From: Candidatus Woesebacteria bacterium GW2011_GWA1_38_8 | GTDB lineage: Bacteria; Patescibacteriota; Microgenomatia; UBA8517 | DNA: 46,867 nt | Reading direction: 5' to 3' | Assembly: GCA_000993025.1 (NCBI GenBank) | Contig: LBVJ01000011.1 | Location: forward strand, 26,039 to 72,905 | In this document: positions 1-7,318 of the stretch, in pieces | How the letters are laid out: every line of letters begins with the position of its first letter | Numbering within the stretch: the first letter of the stretch is position 1 | The notes under the pieces: model-generated | What the model saw: the letters and a program-made list of their open reading frames with translations, nothing else | Database searches by the model: none | What the model was told of the DNA's origin: nothing | Position numbers and translations under genes: made by a program

Positions 1-982
1 AGGGTGTTGGTGTTCTGGTTGGTATCGGTGTTACAACTATAAAATATGTGGGGAGTGGTCCTCCCGTAGACGCTGCACAGACTCCTCCGGAACAATTTCC
101 GGAACAACAAACTCCGGGATCTGTTCCCCCACAAGTTGATCCATCCGGAATACAAAACGGTATTCCGGTTAAAGTCGGGGTCGACGCTGCAGGCGTTGCT
201 GTAGGTAAAACAGTTTGACAACGGAGAGTAGAGGAAGAACAATATAAACCTGAACAGCAACCACCTTCCGTTACCACACAGGGTTGATTGTAACCAATAC
301 AGGCGATAGGTGTAGCAGTAGGAAAAATTGTCAACATAGGAGTTGCTGTCGGCGGAACATCCTGACAAGTGAATGAGGCGGGGGAACAATAGTTTGAACA
401 ACAACCGTTATCGGGTTCTGTTACATTACAAGGTGCACCTGTCGGATAACATCCTTCATATACCGCTTGTACACATTCACAGTCACGATCGGTGCAATCA
501 GGAAAAGGAAGGGTACACTGTGTCAAATTAATGGGCTCATAACCTGTGGGGCAGGAACACACACACAGATTGTCATCCACATCGCCGTCACAATTTCCGA
601 TCAATATTGCTATTGTTGGAGTTGCGGTTGAATCAGAATCATCGCCCTCAAAACCAGGCGATCCCAGCATTCCAATATTTATCCCAAGTATTGCATTTAC
701 CAGCTGTGTCAGGAAAAAGACCAAAAGCAATATTAAAAGTCCGACTATAGCGTGAGTTATCCTTTTTCTTGCAGTTTCAAGCTTACCTTTATCTCCACCT
801 GCAGTTATCCACCCAAAGGCACCCGCAACAAAAATAAATATAAAAATAATAACTCCCACAAGAAAGGCAATATCAACAAAGGATGGTAAAACCCTGTTAA
901 GATAGTTCCAACCCCCTACATCATAATCCCCACCAAGTAATGGATTGCTTACCTGAGCAAGAAGCGTCGTTAATAAGAACAT
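1..982 (-). CDS. VirB2-like membrane anchor with three knottin-like Cys modules (partial)
   Basis: Open frame of 327 codons running off the left edge (3' end missing). It starts at ATG 982, with an in-frame stop six codons upstream. Residues 36-58 and 76-100 are hydrophobic helices separated by a charged loop with GGDKGKLETARKRI, the layout of TrbC/VirB2-like pilins common in CPR genomes. Residues 131-170 are Cys-rich (eight Cys). Three further modules follow at residues 178-206, 228-255 and 277-302, each with six Cys in the order C-x6-C-x6/8-CC-x3/4-C-x4/6-C, the framework of inhibitor-cystine-knot peptides such as omega-conotoxins. They are joined by Thr/Pro linkers (PTATP). The Cys modules are inferred to be extracellular, anchored by the two helices. 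No homology search was done. The role could be adhesion, host contact or toxin display. Confidence 0.8.
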   Translation of the reverse strand, partial: MFLLTTLLAQVSNPLLGGDYDVGGWNYLNRVLPSFVDIAFLVGVIIFIFIFVAGAFGWITAGGDKGKLETARKRITHAIVGLLILLLVFFLTQLVNAILGINIGMLGSPGFEGDDSDSTATPTIAILIGNCDGDVDDNLCVCSCPTGYEPINLTQCTLPFPDCTDRDCECVQAVYEGCYPTGAPCNVTEPDNGCCSNYCSPASFTCQDVPPTATPMLTIFPTATPIACIGYNQPCVVTEGGCCSGLYCSSSTLRCQTVLPTATPAASTPTLTGIPFCIPDGSTCGGTDPGVCCSGNCSGGVCAASTGGPLPTYFIVVTPIPTRTPTP

Positions 983-1080
983 AAAGATAACTTGATATTA
1001 ACACATTAACCAAATAACATTCCATACCCACCAAAAGTATATTGGGAATAATTCGTTTAATTTGTTAAAATACCCAGAGG

Positions 1081-1210
1081 ACGGGGTGTAGTTTCTAGTT
1101 AGATTTGCGACTTGCGAATCAGAATGATGAGCAATTAAGCAAACCTGATTATATGAAATATTTATGAATTTCATATCGGTAGAATGGGTATCCGCTATAA
1201 GGCGGATATG
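1081..1210 (+). other. Interrupted tRNA-Pro-like remnant with hairpins
   Basis: Positions 1081-1094 repeat exactly the first 14 bases of the tRNA-Pro region (1252-1265). Positions 1177-1188 repeat exactly its D-loop/D-stem stretch (1268-1279), in the same order, but separated by 82 bases instead of 2. The spacer holds two hairpins (1102-1108/1114-1120 and 1151-1159/1168-1176), and a third follows (1189-1195/1202-1208). No T-arm follows, so this copy cannot make a normal tRNA. It could be a decayed duplicate, an inserted element or an assembly scar. Confidence 0.45.
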
Positions 1211-1252
1211 TAGTAAGGCATAAAAAGAAAATCTTAAAAAGAGGTTGATTTA

Positions 1253-1323
1253 CGGGGTGTAGTTTACCGGTAGAATGGGCGCATGGGGTGCGTCCGGACT
1301 GGGTTCAATTCCCAGCACCCCGA
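1253..1323 (+). tRNA. tRNA-Pro (GGG)
   Basis: Folds as a full cloverleaf: 7-bp acceptor (1253-1259 with 1316-1322), D-stem with wobble pairs and a short 7-base D-loop containing GG, a 5-bp anticodon stem with loop ATGGGGT (anticodon GGG), a 4-base variable loop, a 5-bp T-stem with loop TTCAATT, and discriminator A at 1323. CCA is not encoded, as is common in CPR genomes, so a CCA-adding enzyme is required. At 71 bases it is slightly short because of the D-loop. Confidence 0.9.
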
Positions 1324-1379
1324 CTTTCCTTTATAACTTCGTCGGGTAAACCCGGTTGGAACAATACAAAGAAAGTCCC

Positions 1380-1715
1380 ATGCATAACTTTAAGGCAAGG
1401 TTATTTAAAAAGATCGTTCCATTGTTTGATATAAAGGACAAACTGTTTTTTATATCTATTATCCTTACACTTCCTTCCGTACTAATCTGGTTTTTTGGAA
1501 CGATAAGCTATTTTTGGAGTCTGGCTTATAAATACATTTTTATTAATATGTCTCTGAAATGGCAAACGCTGTTTCTTCTGATAATTCCTTTTACGGCGTC
1601 AATACTCTCATTGATCGTTTATATAAGAACAAGGTCCCGCCCTTCAAAGATGTTATTTCTCCTGAATCTATTCTTTATTATTTTGGTAATTTTTGCATCC
1701 TTACTGCTTGGGTAA
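1380..1715 (+). CDS. Small integral membrane protein, unknown function
   Basis: 111 codons from ATG 1380; a TTG eight codons upstream is a less likely start. Three hydrophobic segments (about residues 22-50, 60-78 and 88-110) alternate with Lys/Arg-rich loops, with a basic N-terminus (KARLFKK). No recognised motif. It follows tRNA-Pro by 56 bases on the same strand and converges on uppS. The hydrophobic periodicity and lack of a competing frame make it a likely real gene, but no function can be assigned. Confidence 0.55.
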   Translation: MHNFKARLFKKIVPLFDIKDKLFFISIILTLPSVLIWFFGTISYFWSLAYKYIFINMSLKWQTLFLLIIPFTASILSLIVYIRTRSRPSKMLFLLNLFFIILVIFASLLLG

Positions 1716-1749
1716 AAATAAAGGGCGGTTTTATTGTGCAGGATATCCC

Positions 1750-1835
1750 TCACGCTACGCGTTCCTTCAACGCGCTGTAAGGAGACCTTAGCATCGCATT
1801 TTAGTCACGCTACGCGTTCCTTCAACGCGCTGTAA
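1750..1835. repeat. 31-bp direct repeat overlapping the uppS 3' end
   Basis: A 31-base sequence at 1750-1780 recurs exactly at 1805-1835, with starts 55 bases apart. The right copy encodes the last residues and stop of uppS; the left copy lies beyond the stop. Each copy contains the inverted repeat CGCGTT-CCTTC-AACGCG and is much more GC-rich than its surroundings. It looks like a local duplication of the gene end, possibly doubling a transcript-end hairpin. Confidence 0.85.
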
Positions 1836-3085
1836 AATTTCTGAAGATAGTCTTCCGCCTTTTCCCAATGTTCGTCACCGTAACCTCTGATCGCTAAATT
1901 TTTTTCCATATTGGCCAGAACACATAAGTGTGCTACTTTCGTTGCCTGAAAAAGAGAGATCCTGTAAACTTCAGCGTATAAACTTTTAGCCAGATCTTCC
2001 GCATCACCCGAATTTTCTATATCCCTTTTATCAACCATTTCTTTCCATAAGTTTACCTGAAGCGAAGTAACGAGCGACGGTTCAAAGGCCAATTTTATCT
2101 CCTCTTTAATAAGAGCATAAAACTTCTTCAGGGGGATTTTTGCATTTTCCCATTTCTTTTTATTCCCCTCAATAACCGCTTGTGTAAACAAAATTCCGGC
2201 TTCTTTGGCCAAATCTTTTGAAAACCCAAATTGTTCTTTTATATGGGCTGTTGCATAATCGCGGAATCTTGTATCTTCAGGAATGTTTGCCAGTCTCCAC
2301 CATTTAAGTTCCATTTGAGCTGTTATCTGCGGTTTGAAAAAAAAATGCTCCTCTATATCGTTTCCGCCGAATCTTCTTCTTCGTCTGGAATAATCAAGGA
2401 CCGCAGTCTTTAATTTTTCCGGAGTAAAATCGGGAAAATGATCGTTCTCCCAATAGTATTCACAATATGCGGAATTCCAAAGCAAAAACCCACTCGTTCT
2501 TTGCTCACCCGAAGTCCTGATCATCAAATCCACATAAGGATAAGGCTGATCCCGAAGATCTACATATTTATCTATCAGATCCTTGTTTATATCATTCCCG
2601 GCAATACCGGCGGAAACCACCTTTTTTACTGCTCTCAAAATATCATCCTGTCCGCCATAATCTATTGCCAAATTCATAATGTATTTTGAATTGTTTCCGG
2701 TCTTTTTTTCGGCAAATTGAATTTTATCCAGTAAAAATTTCGGCAGCCGGTCTTTCCTTCCCAAATGAACTATTTTGACATTATCACGATCGGCTTCAAC
2801 CAGATAATCATCTATCAGTTTTTTATAAAGTCTCATCAAATATTTTATTTCCTCTTCCGTTCTATCCCAATTTTCTGTAGAAAAACCCCATAAAGTTACT
2901 GTATGAATACCGATTTTTCTTGCAGATCGGGCCAGCTCCACAGCTCTTTCAAAACCAGCTTTGTGCCCAAGAAAAGTATGAAGCCCCCGTGACCGCGCCC
3001 ACCTTCTGTTGCCATCGGGGATAATTGCCAAATGATCGGGTACTTTTGTTCCCTTCGGAAGTTTAAGTTCTGCCTCTGAAGCCAT
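1805..3085 (-). CDS. uppS: Undecaprenyl diphosphate synthase with C-terminal extension
   Basis: Cis-prenyltransferase making the C55 lipid carrier used for peptidoglycan and surface glycans. Residues 21-32 carry the diphosphate-binding IIPDGNRRWAR signature. LWGFSTENW and the IRTSGEQRTSGFLLW region with its substrate-binding Arg/Ser residues follow, and the synthase domain ends near residue 245. The family is usually about 230-260 residues; this protein has 426. The extra 180 residues are charged and helical-looking, with no motif I recognise. ATG 3085 lies 6 bases after a -10 box (see promoter), suggesting a leaderless transcript. It follows rpsI after a gap of about 120 bases. Confidence 0.92.
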   Translation of the reverse strand: MASEAELKLPKGTKVPDHLAIIPDGNRRWARSRGLHTFLGHKAGFERAVELARSARKIGIHTVTLWGFSTENWDRTEEEIKYLMRLYKKLIDDYLVEADRDNVKIVHLGRKDRLPKFLLDKIQFAEKKTGNNSKYIMNLAIDYGGQDDILRAVKKVVSAGIAGNDINKDLIDKYVDLRDQPYPYVDLMIRTSGEQRTSGFLLWNSAYCEYYWENDHFPDFTPEKLKTAVLDYSRRRRRFGGNDIEEHFFFKPQITAQMELKWWRLANIPEDTRFRDYATAHIKEQFGFSKDLAKEAGILFTQAVIEGNKKKWENAKIPLKKFYALIKEEIKLAFEPSLVTSLQVNLWKEMVDKRDIENSGDAEDLAKSLYAEVYRISLFQATKVAHLCVLANMEKNLAIRGYGDEHWEKAEDYLQKFYSALKERVA

Positions 3086-3091
3086 GTGGAA

Positions 3092-3121
3092 ATTATATAC
3101 TCCTTATACTCGAGCTTGCAA
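3092..3121 (-). promoter_or_regulatory. Sigma70-type promoter of uppS
   Basis: On the minus strand, TTGCAA (3116-3121) and a perfect TATAAT (3092-3097) are separated by 18 bases. The expected start point is about 3085, the first base of the uppS ATG, so the transcript would be leaderless. A 12-bp perfect palindrome, TCTCATATGAGA (3123-3134), lies just upstream of the -35 and could be an operator. Confidence 0.5.
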
Positions 3122-3204
3122 CTCTCATATGAGACAATATGACCAAAAAATGGGTTAGGTGAAGTAGGGGACGGCAATAGAAAGGGACTTCATAGGTCGA
3201 AATA

Positions 3205-3615
3205 TTACCTCTTGGGTGACTGCTTCTCTCTCCTCGCCTTACCGCCGGTGCCGACCTTGCGCCGTTCTCTGATCCTTGCATCACGGGTTAGAAGACCTGC
3301 TTTTTTTAAAGATGAACGGAACTTGTCTTTTTCAGCCTTTGCCAATGCTTTAGCAATAGCATGAATCACTGCGTCCAACTGACCCTTTTTTCCACCGCCA
3401 GCTACTCTGACTGAAGAATAATACTTATCCGAAGCATCAACTTGTTTAAAAGATTTGATCCAGATAGCGTTAAATACTGGGCTGTCAAAGTATTTTTCAA
3501 AAGGAAGACCATTTACGGTGTTTTCCCCTTTTCCCCTGTATAGTCTCACGCGTGCAGAGGCTGTTCTTCTGCGTCCCACTGCATATGTATAATCTATCTT
3601 TTTTGCTTTTTTCAT
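3205..3615 (-). CDS. rpsI: Ribosomal protein S9
   Basis: Universal small-subunit protein uS9 (136 aa, normal length). The N-terminal YAVGRRRTASARVRLYRG and the basic C-terminal tail ending KRSP-like (EKQSPKR), which reaches the P-site tRNA, are both present. It lies 5 bases after rplM, the usual rplM-rpsI pair, and is the last ribosomal gene of the superoperon. Confidence 0.97.
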   Translation of the reverse strand: MKKAKKIDYTYAVGRRRTASARVRLYRGKGENTVNGLPFEKYFDSPVFNAIWIKSFKQVDASDKYYSSVRVAGGGKKGQLDAVIHAIAKALAKAEKDKFRSSLKKAGLLTRDARIRERRKVGTGGKARREKQSPKR

Positions 3616-3620
3616 AATTT

Positions 3621-4037
3621 CTACTTTTTCACCTTATCCTCATACGGATGCTTATCACCCGTAAATATTTTAAGTCTGGACAATCTTTTATCTTTCAGTC
3701 TATTATCGGGAATCATCCCTTTTACGGCAAGTTCCAATATTCTGTTCGGGTTCTCGGACAATAACTTTGAGTATTTGACTTCTTTAAAGCCTGCAGGGTA
3801 TCCGGAATGACTTCTGTATACTTTTTGGTCCTCTTTCTTGCCGGTAACTTTAATTTCACCCGCATTTATCGCAACTACATAGTCGCCACTATCCATATGG
3901 CGTGAGTAATTAACTTTATGTTTCCCTATCAATTTTATAGAAATTTCCGACGCTACTCTTCCCAATACTTTTCCTTTTACATCGATCAGATGCCATTCTC
4001 TCGTCACATCATTTTTTTTTGGTTGATATGTTTTCAT
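3621..4037 (-). CDS. rplM: Ribosomal protein L13
   Basis: uL13, large-subunit protein binding 23S rRNA (138 aa, family about 142). It has the family signatures WHLIDVKGKVLGRVAS near the N-terminus, the VNYSRHMDSGDYVVAINA stretch and the GMIPDNRL motif. It is 3 bases after rplQ and 5 bases before rpsI, so the genes are surely co-transcribed. Confidence 0.97.
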   Translation of the reverse strand: MKTYQPKKNDVTREWHLIDVKGKVLGRVASEISIKLIGKHKVNYSRHMDSGDYVVAINAGEIKVTGKKEDQKVYRSHSGYPAGFKEVKYSKLLSENPNRILELAVKGMIPDNRLKDKRLSRLKIFTGDKHPYEDKVKK

Positions 4038-4040
4038 AGT

Positions 4041-4562
4041 CTATTTATTATCCGTTCTATTTTTTAATGAAAACTTTCTGATTACGGAAAGCGGAGTAGG
4101 TTTCTTCTTAACACTTTCGGTTTTTTTCTCAATTTCCCGCTTCTTTTTTTTACTCACTGCTATTTTTTTTTCACCAATATCCGCCGATATAATTTTTCCT
4201 ATATCGATCTTTTCCACAAATTCGATCCTTACCATCGGAGCATTATCCCCTTTTCTGGCTGAAAGATTAACATGCTTGATCATTGATCTTCCGGACCCTT
4301 TTGTGTTCTTTGATATTTTTACAATTTCATCCGAAACCATCCTGTCATTCCCGGTAAAAGCATATATATGACGGCGCACCGCAAGACTGTCCTGTTTCCC
4401 TTGGTTTAATAAGTTTTCAACCATAGGAATCAAGACTTTCGCCTTTGCATGCGTAGTAACCAACTTATGGTTAAGAATAAATGATCTTAACAAAGCCCGA
4501 TACATCGCGCGACGGCTTGTTGTGTCACGCGAAAACTTTTTACCAAAAACATTCTTTCTCAT
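4041..4562 (-). CDS. rplQ: Ribosomal protein L17, Lys-rich tail
   Basis: bL17. The core at residues 1-120 carries the diagnostic N-terminus RKNVFGKKFSRDTTSRRAMYRALLRSFI. At 173 aa it is about 50 residues longer than the E. coli form; the extra C-terminal part is a Lys-rich low-complexity tail (KKKKREIEKKTESVKKK). It follows rpoA by 44 bases, the conserved rpoA-rplQ order. Confidence 0.96.
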   Translation of the reverse strand: MRKNVFGKKFSRDTTSRRAMYRALLRSFILNHKLVTTHAKAKVLIPMVENLLNQGKQDSLAVRRHIYAFTGNDRMVSDEIVKISKNTKGSGRSMIKHVNLSARKGDNAPMVRIEFVEKIDIGKIISADIGEKKIAVSKKKKREIEKKTESVKKKPTPLSVIRKFSLKNRTDNK

Positions 4563-4606
4563 AAAAATTCAGTATTCGAGCAGAAGGTGAAAAACTCAAA
4601 TTAAGA

Positions 4607-5521
4607 TTATCCGTTCAGGACCAAACCCTTCTCTCCCAGAGCGGCTTCAATGATCTTAACTGATTTCTCTCCCAAATTTCTAACTTTTACGAGCTTGGAC
4701 CGTTCGGCCTTGACCAAATCTTCAACTGTATCATAGCCCGCCTTAATGAGGGCGTTTGCAACTCTCGTCGGAAGGTTTATCTCTTCGACCGAAAGTTTTC
4801 CTATAGGACCTAAGTCATCTTTTTTGTTCTCCTCATCGACTTTGACAACTTTTTTTGGAGAAACTATCTGCATATAATATGAAACCATTGTATTAGCAGC
4901 TTTTAGTAACGCTTGTTTTGGATCAATGGTACCATCGGTCCATATTTCTAAGATCAACTTGTCATAGTTTGTCAATCTTCCGACACGTGTTTCTTCGATC
5001 CGGTAATTCACTCTTATAATTGGAGTAAATATCGCATCCATAGGAATAACCCCAACTTCATCTGTCTTTCTATCTTCAAAGGAAGAATAACCGACACCTG
5101 TCTCGATATCCATCTTTACATTTAAATTTGCGTCTTTGTTTAAATAAGCAAGAACTACTTCAGGGCTGGCAATCTTTGCCGGAGGATCAATTTTTATATC
5201 CTTCGCTTTTATTTCTCCTTGACCCTTCGCTTCAAGACTTGCTTTTATAGGTTTATCGCCGTTATAAAAAATTCTTACCTTCTTCAGATTTAGTATGAAT
5301 TCGACAATGTCTTCTTTCATTCCCTTAAGTGAAGTAAACTGGTGCTTTACTCCGGAAATTTTTACGTGTGTAATCGCCGCACCCGGTAGACTTGTTAACA
5401 GAACCCTTCTCAAGGAATTACCAAGAGTGTGTCCATAACCAGCCTCAAGAGGACTTATTACAAACTTTCCGTAATCTGCCTTCTTTTCTAATTCTGATAT
5501 TTGAAATATTGGTTCATTCAC
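4607..5521 (-). CDS. rpoA: RNA polymerase alpha subunit
   Basis: Dimerising alpha subunit of RNA polymerase. The N-terminal domain carries GYGHTLGNSLRRVLL and LTNYDKLILEIWTDGTIDP. The C-terminal domain has two helix-hairpin-helix repeats (LPTRVANALIKAGYDTVEDL and VRNLGEKSVKIIEAAL) for UP-element and activator contact. The frame is open from GTG 5533, but GTG 5521 is preferred: it sits 8 bases after a near-perfect Shine-Dalgarno AAGGTGGTGATC that overlaps the earlier GTGs. Length is 304 aa from that start. It sits between rpsD and rplQ as in most bacteria. Confidence 0.96.
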   Translation of the reverse strand: MNEPIFQISELEKKADYGKFVISPLEAGYGHTLGNSLRRVLLTSLPGAAITHVKISGVKHQFTSLKGMKEDIVEFILNLKKVRIFYNGDKPIKASLEAKGQGEIKAKDIKIDPPAKIASPEVVLAYLNKDANLNVKMDIETGVGYSSFEDRKTDEVGVIPMDAIFTPIIRVNYRIEETRVGRLTNYDKLILEIWTDGTIDPKQALLKAANTMVSYYMQIVSPKKVVKVDEENKKDDLGPIGKLSVEEINLPTRVANALIKAGYDTVEDLVKAERSKLVKVRNLGEKSVKIIEAALGEKGLVLNG

Positions 5522-5601
5522 ATTGATCACCACCTTTCATTGCAACTACCCTAAATTAACTAAGAGAGTAGTTTACCACGAGCCTACGGCTTATGGAAGT
5601 C

Positions 5602-6204
5602 TCACCTCGAATAATATTCGACAACATCTTGTTCTGATATAGGTTCAATAATATCTTCCCTTCCCGGATCACTTACAACCTTCCCCACACTTCCCTTTCT
5701 CTCCAACCATTTCGGGGGCTTGTAATCTTTATTGGTCAAGGATTTTGATACAACGGGAATCTTGATAGCTTTCTCTGTAAGAGATATCACATCGCCTTTT
5801 TTAATTTGATAAGAAGGTATATTAACTTTTTTGGAATTAACAAGTAAATGTCTATGGGAAACAAGTTGTCTTGCTGAAGTTCTTGTTGTAGTAAAACCCA
5901 ATCTATATACAGTATTATCAAGCCTCTTTTCAAGAATAGATAATAGCTTTTCGCCTGTATTGCCTTTAGTGCTTAATGCTTTTGCTGCGTAACGGGAAAA
6001 TTGCCTTTCTAGAATACCATACAGCCTTTTTACCTTCTGCTTCTCTCTAAGCTGTTTCGCATATTCGGAGGTCGACCTTCTGGTTCTTTTGTTGCCATGT
6101 TGTCCAGGAGGAACATTCAACCTTGTTAGTTTTGAACCCTTACCAAAAAGGTCATAGCCCTCAGCCCTTGATAATTTGTCTTTTGATCCTGTATATCTTG
6201 CCAT
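5602..6204 (-). CDS. rpsD: Ribosomal protein S4
   Basis: uS4 (200 aa), an early 16S-binding assembly protein. The S4 RNA-binding domain is at about residues 90-150 (RLDNTVYRLGFTTTRTSARQLVSHRHLLVNSKKVNIPS), followed by the conserved C-terminus. No zinc-binding Cys at the N-terminus, so the C- form. It lies 20 bases after the S13/S11 gene. Confidence 0.97.
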   Translation of the reverse strand: MARYTGSKDKLSRAEGYDLFGKGSKLTRLNVPPGQHGNKRTRRSTSEYAKQLREKQKVKRLYGILERQFSRYAAKALSTKGNTGEKLLSILEKRLDNTVYRLGFTTTRTSARQLVSHRHLLVNSKKVNIPSYQIKKGDVISLTEKAIKIPVVSKSLTNKDYKPPKWLERKGSVGKVVSDPGREDIIEPISEQDVVEYYSR

Positions 6205-6224
6205 AATAACCTCAAATAATGAAC

Positions 6225-6887
6225 CTACCCCCTTCTTTTCTTTTTTGGTCTGGGACCATTGTGCGGAATAGGGGTTACATCCGCTATCATAGAAATCTTC
6301 AAATTTGCACTTCTTACCGACCTTAAGGCAGCATCTCGTCCGGCACCCGGTCCTTTTACAAATATTTCTACTTCCTTTAATCCATATTCATCTTTAGCTT
6401 TGGAAAGTGCTTTTTCAACGGCAGTAGTTGCGGCATACGGGGTAGATTTTCTTGTTCCTTTGAATCCGCTGTTTCCCGAAGAGCTCCAAGAAATCACCTC
6501 CTGCTGTGTCTTGTTTAACATATCCTTCTTAAATGCTCCTATAGTTTTTCTCTTGCCTCTTTTTCCACGGGCATTGTGTCTTGTCCTTTGACCTCTTGAG
6601 GGCAAGTTTTTTGAATGTCTAGAGCCTCTGTATGAACCCGTTTGTTGGAGCCTTGTGATATTTCCCCTTACACGTCTCACAAGATCCCCTTCGACTGGAT
6701 ATTTCTCAACCGCTTCGGTAATTTTTGAAATATCTTCCGGAGACATATCGCGCATTCTCTTATCTTCGGAAATACCGGCGTCTTTCATTATCTTATGAGA
6801 TAAGCTCATACCTATCCCCTTGATCTTCGTTAAGGCATACAAAACTCTATCTTTTTCGCTTAATTCCTGTCCTGAAATTCTAGCCAT
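6225..6887 (-). CDS. rpsM/rpsK: Fused S13-S11, S11 lacking its N-terminal part
   Basis: One uninterrupted 220-codon frame. Residues 1 to about 126 are a complete uS13: [38 protein letters not shown] and [20 protein letters not shown]. From about residue 129 the sequence is uS11: [48 protein letters not shown]. The first 40 or so residues of S11, including the conserved GVAHIHASFNNTIVTITD-type strand, and the stop/start between the genes are absent. At the joint (6493-6502, minus strand) lies AGGAGGTGAT, a perfect anti-16S match, possibly the leftover rpsK ribosome-binding site. This is either a genomic deletion and fusion or an assembly deletion. Each half is certain as a family. Confidence 0.93.
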   Translation of the reverse strand: MARISGQELSEKDRVLYALTKIKGIGMSLSHKIMKDAGISEDKRMRDMSPEDISKITEAVEKYPVEGDLVRRVRGNITRLQQTGSYRGSRHSKNLPSRGQRTRHNARGKRGKRKTIGAFKKDMLNKTQQEVISWSSSGNSGFKGTRKSTPYAATTAVEKALSKAKDEYGLKEVEIFVKGPGAGRDAALRSVRSANLKISMIADVTPIPHNGPRPKKKRRG

Positions 6888-6934
6888 AGTTTAAAAGTAA
6901 CCAGTCACCAGGCACTTGTTACCGGTTACAAAAG

Positions 6935-7048
6935 TTACCCCTGTCTCTGCTTGTGCCTTGGGTTCTTGCAAATGACATATAATACACCTTTTCTTTTGAC
7001 ATATTTACAATCTTTACACCTTGGTTTAATCGACGATTGAACTTTCAT
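6935..7048 (-). CDS. rpmJ: Ribosomal protein L36
   Basis: 37-codon gene too short for most ORF lists, read on the minus strand from ATG 7048 to TAA 6935. It has the bL36 zinc ligands: CKDC (residues 11-14), then C27 and H32 (ICKNPRH). The sequence begins [11 protein letters not shown]. It sits between infA and the S13/S11 gene, its conserved place. Confidence 0.95.
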   Translation of the reverse strand: MKVQSSIKPRCKDCKYVKRKGVLYVICKNPRHKQRQG

Positions 7049-7069
7049 ATAATGATATTCCCCGTTTCT

Positions 7070-7288
7070 TTAGTATTTATAAACTATCCTACCCCTGTCA
7101 ACATCATATTTGGTCATTTCAATTTTTACATTGTCACCCGGAAAGATCCTGATATAGTTTTTTCTCATTTTTCCCGTTAATGTCGCTATGAGAACCCTTC
7201 CATCTTCAAGCTCTACCTGAAACATAGTGTTCGGAAGGGCTTGTGTCACTTTGCCGTTGTATACACTAACGGGTTGGATATTTTTCAT
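7070..7288 (-). CDS. infA: Translation initiation factor IF-1
   Basis: 72 aa single S1/OB-fold protein that occupies the A site during initiation. Family features: G[18 protein letters not shown] and the [23 protein letters not shown]-terminus. It lies 30 bases after map and 21 before rpmJ, the canonical map-infA-rpmJ-rpsM order. Confidence 0.97.
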   Translation of the reverse strand: MKNIQPVSVYNGKVTQALPNTMFQVELEDGRVLIATLTGKMRKNYIRIFPGDNVKIEMTKYDVDRGRIVYKY

Positions 7289-7318
7289 AATCTTACTCTA
7301 CAAAATAAAAACCAAGCT

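Noticed and set aside
3-218. Plus-strand open frame with Gly/Val and Pro/Gln-rich sequence at the left edge
   Set aside because: It is the antisense of the knottin-bearing gene; the minus strand has the longer frame, a start codon and regular Cys modules.
546-755. Plus-strand 69-codon frame
   Set aside because: Antisense shadow of the same minus-strand gene, without ribosome-binding site or homology.
1559-1780. Second plus-strand frame overlapping the small membrane protein
   Set aside because: Out of frame with the hydrophobic protein; no motif; ends within the direct repeat.
6480-6510. Independent S11 start at the Shine-Dalgarno-like AGGAGGTGAT
   Set aside because: The TTG at a good distance is in another frame, and the in-frame GTG overlaps the SD itself, so no proper S11 start exists there.
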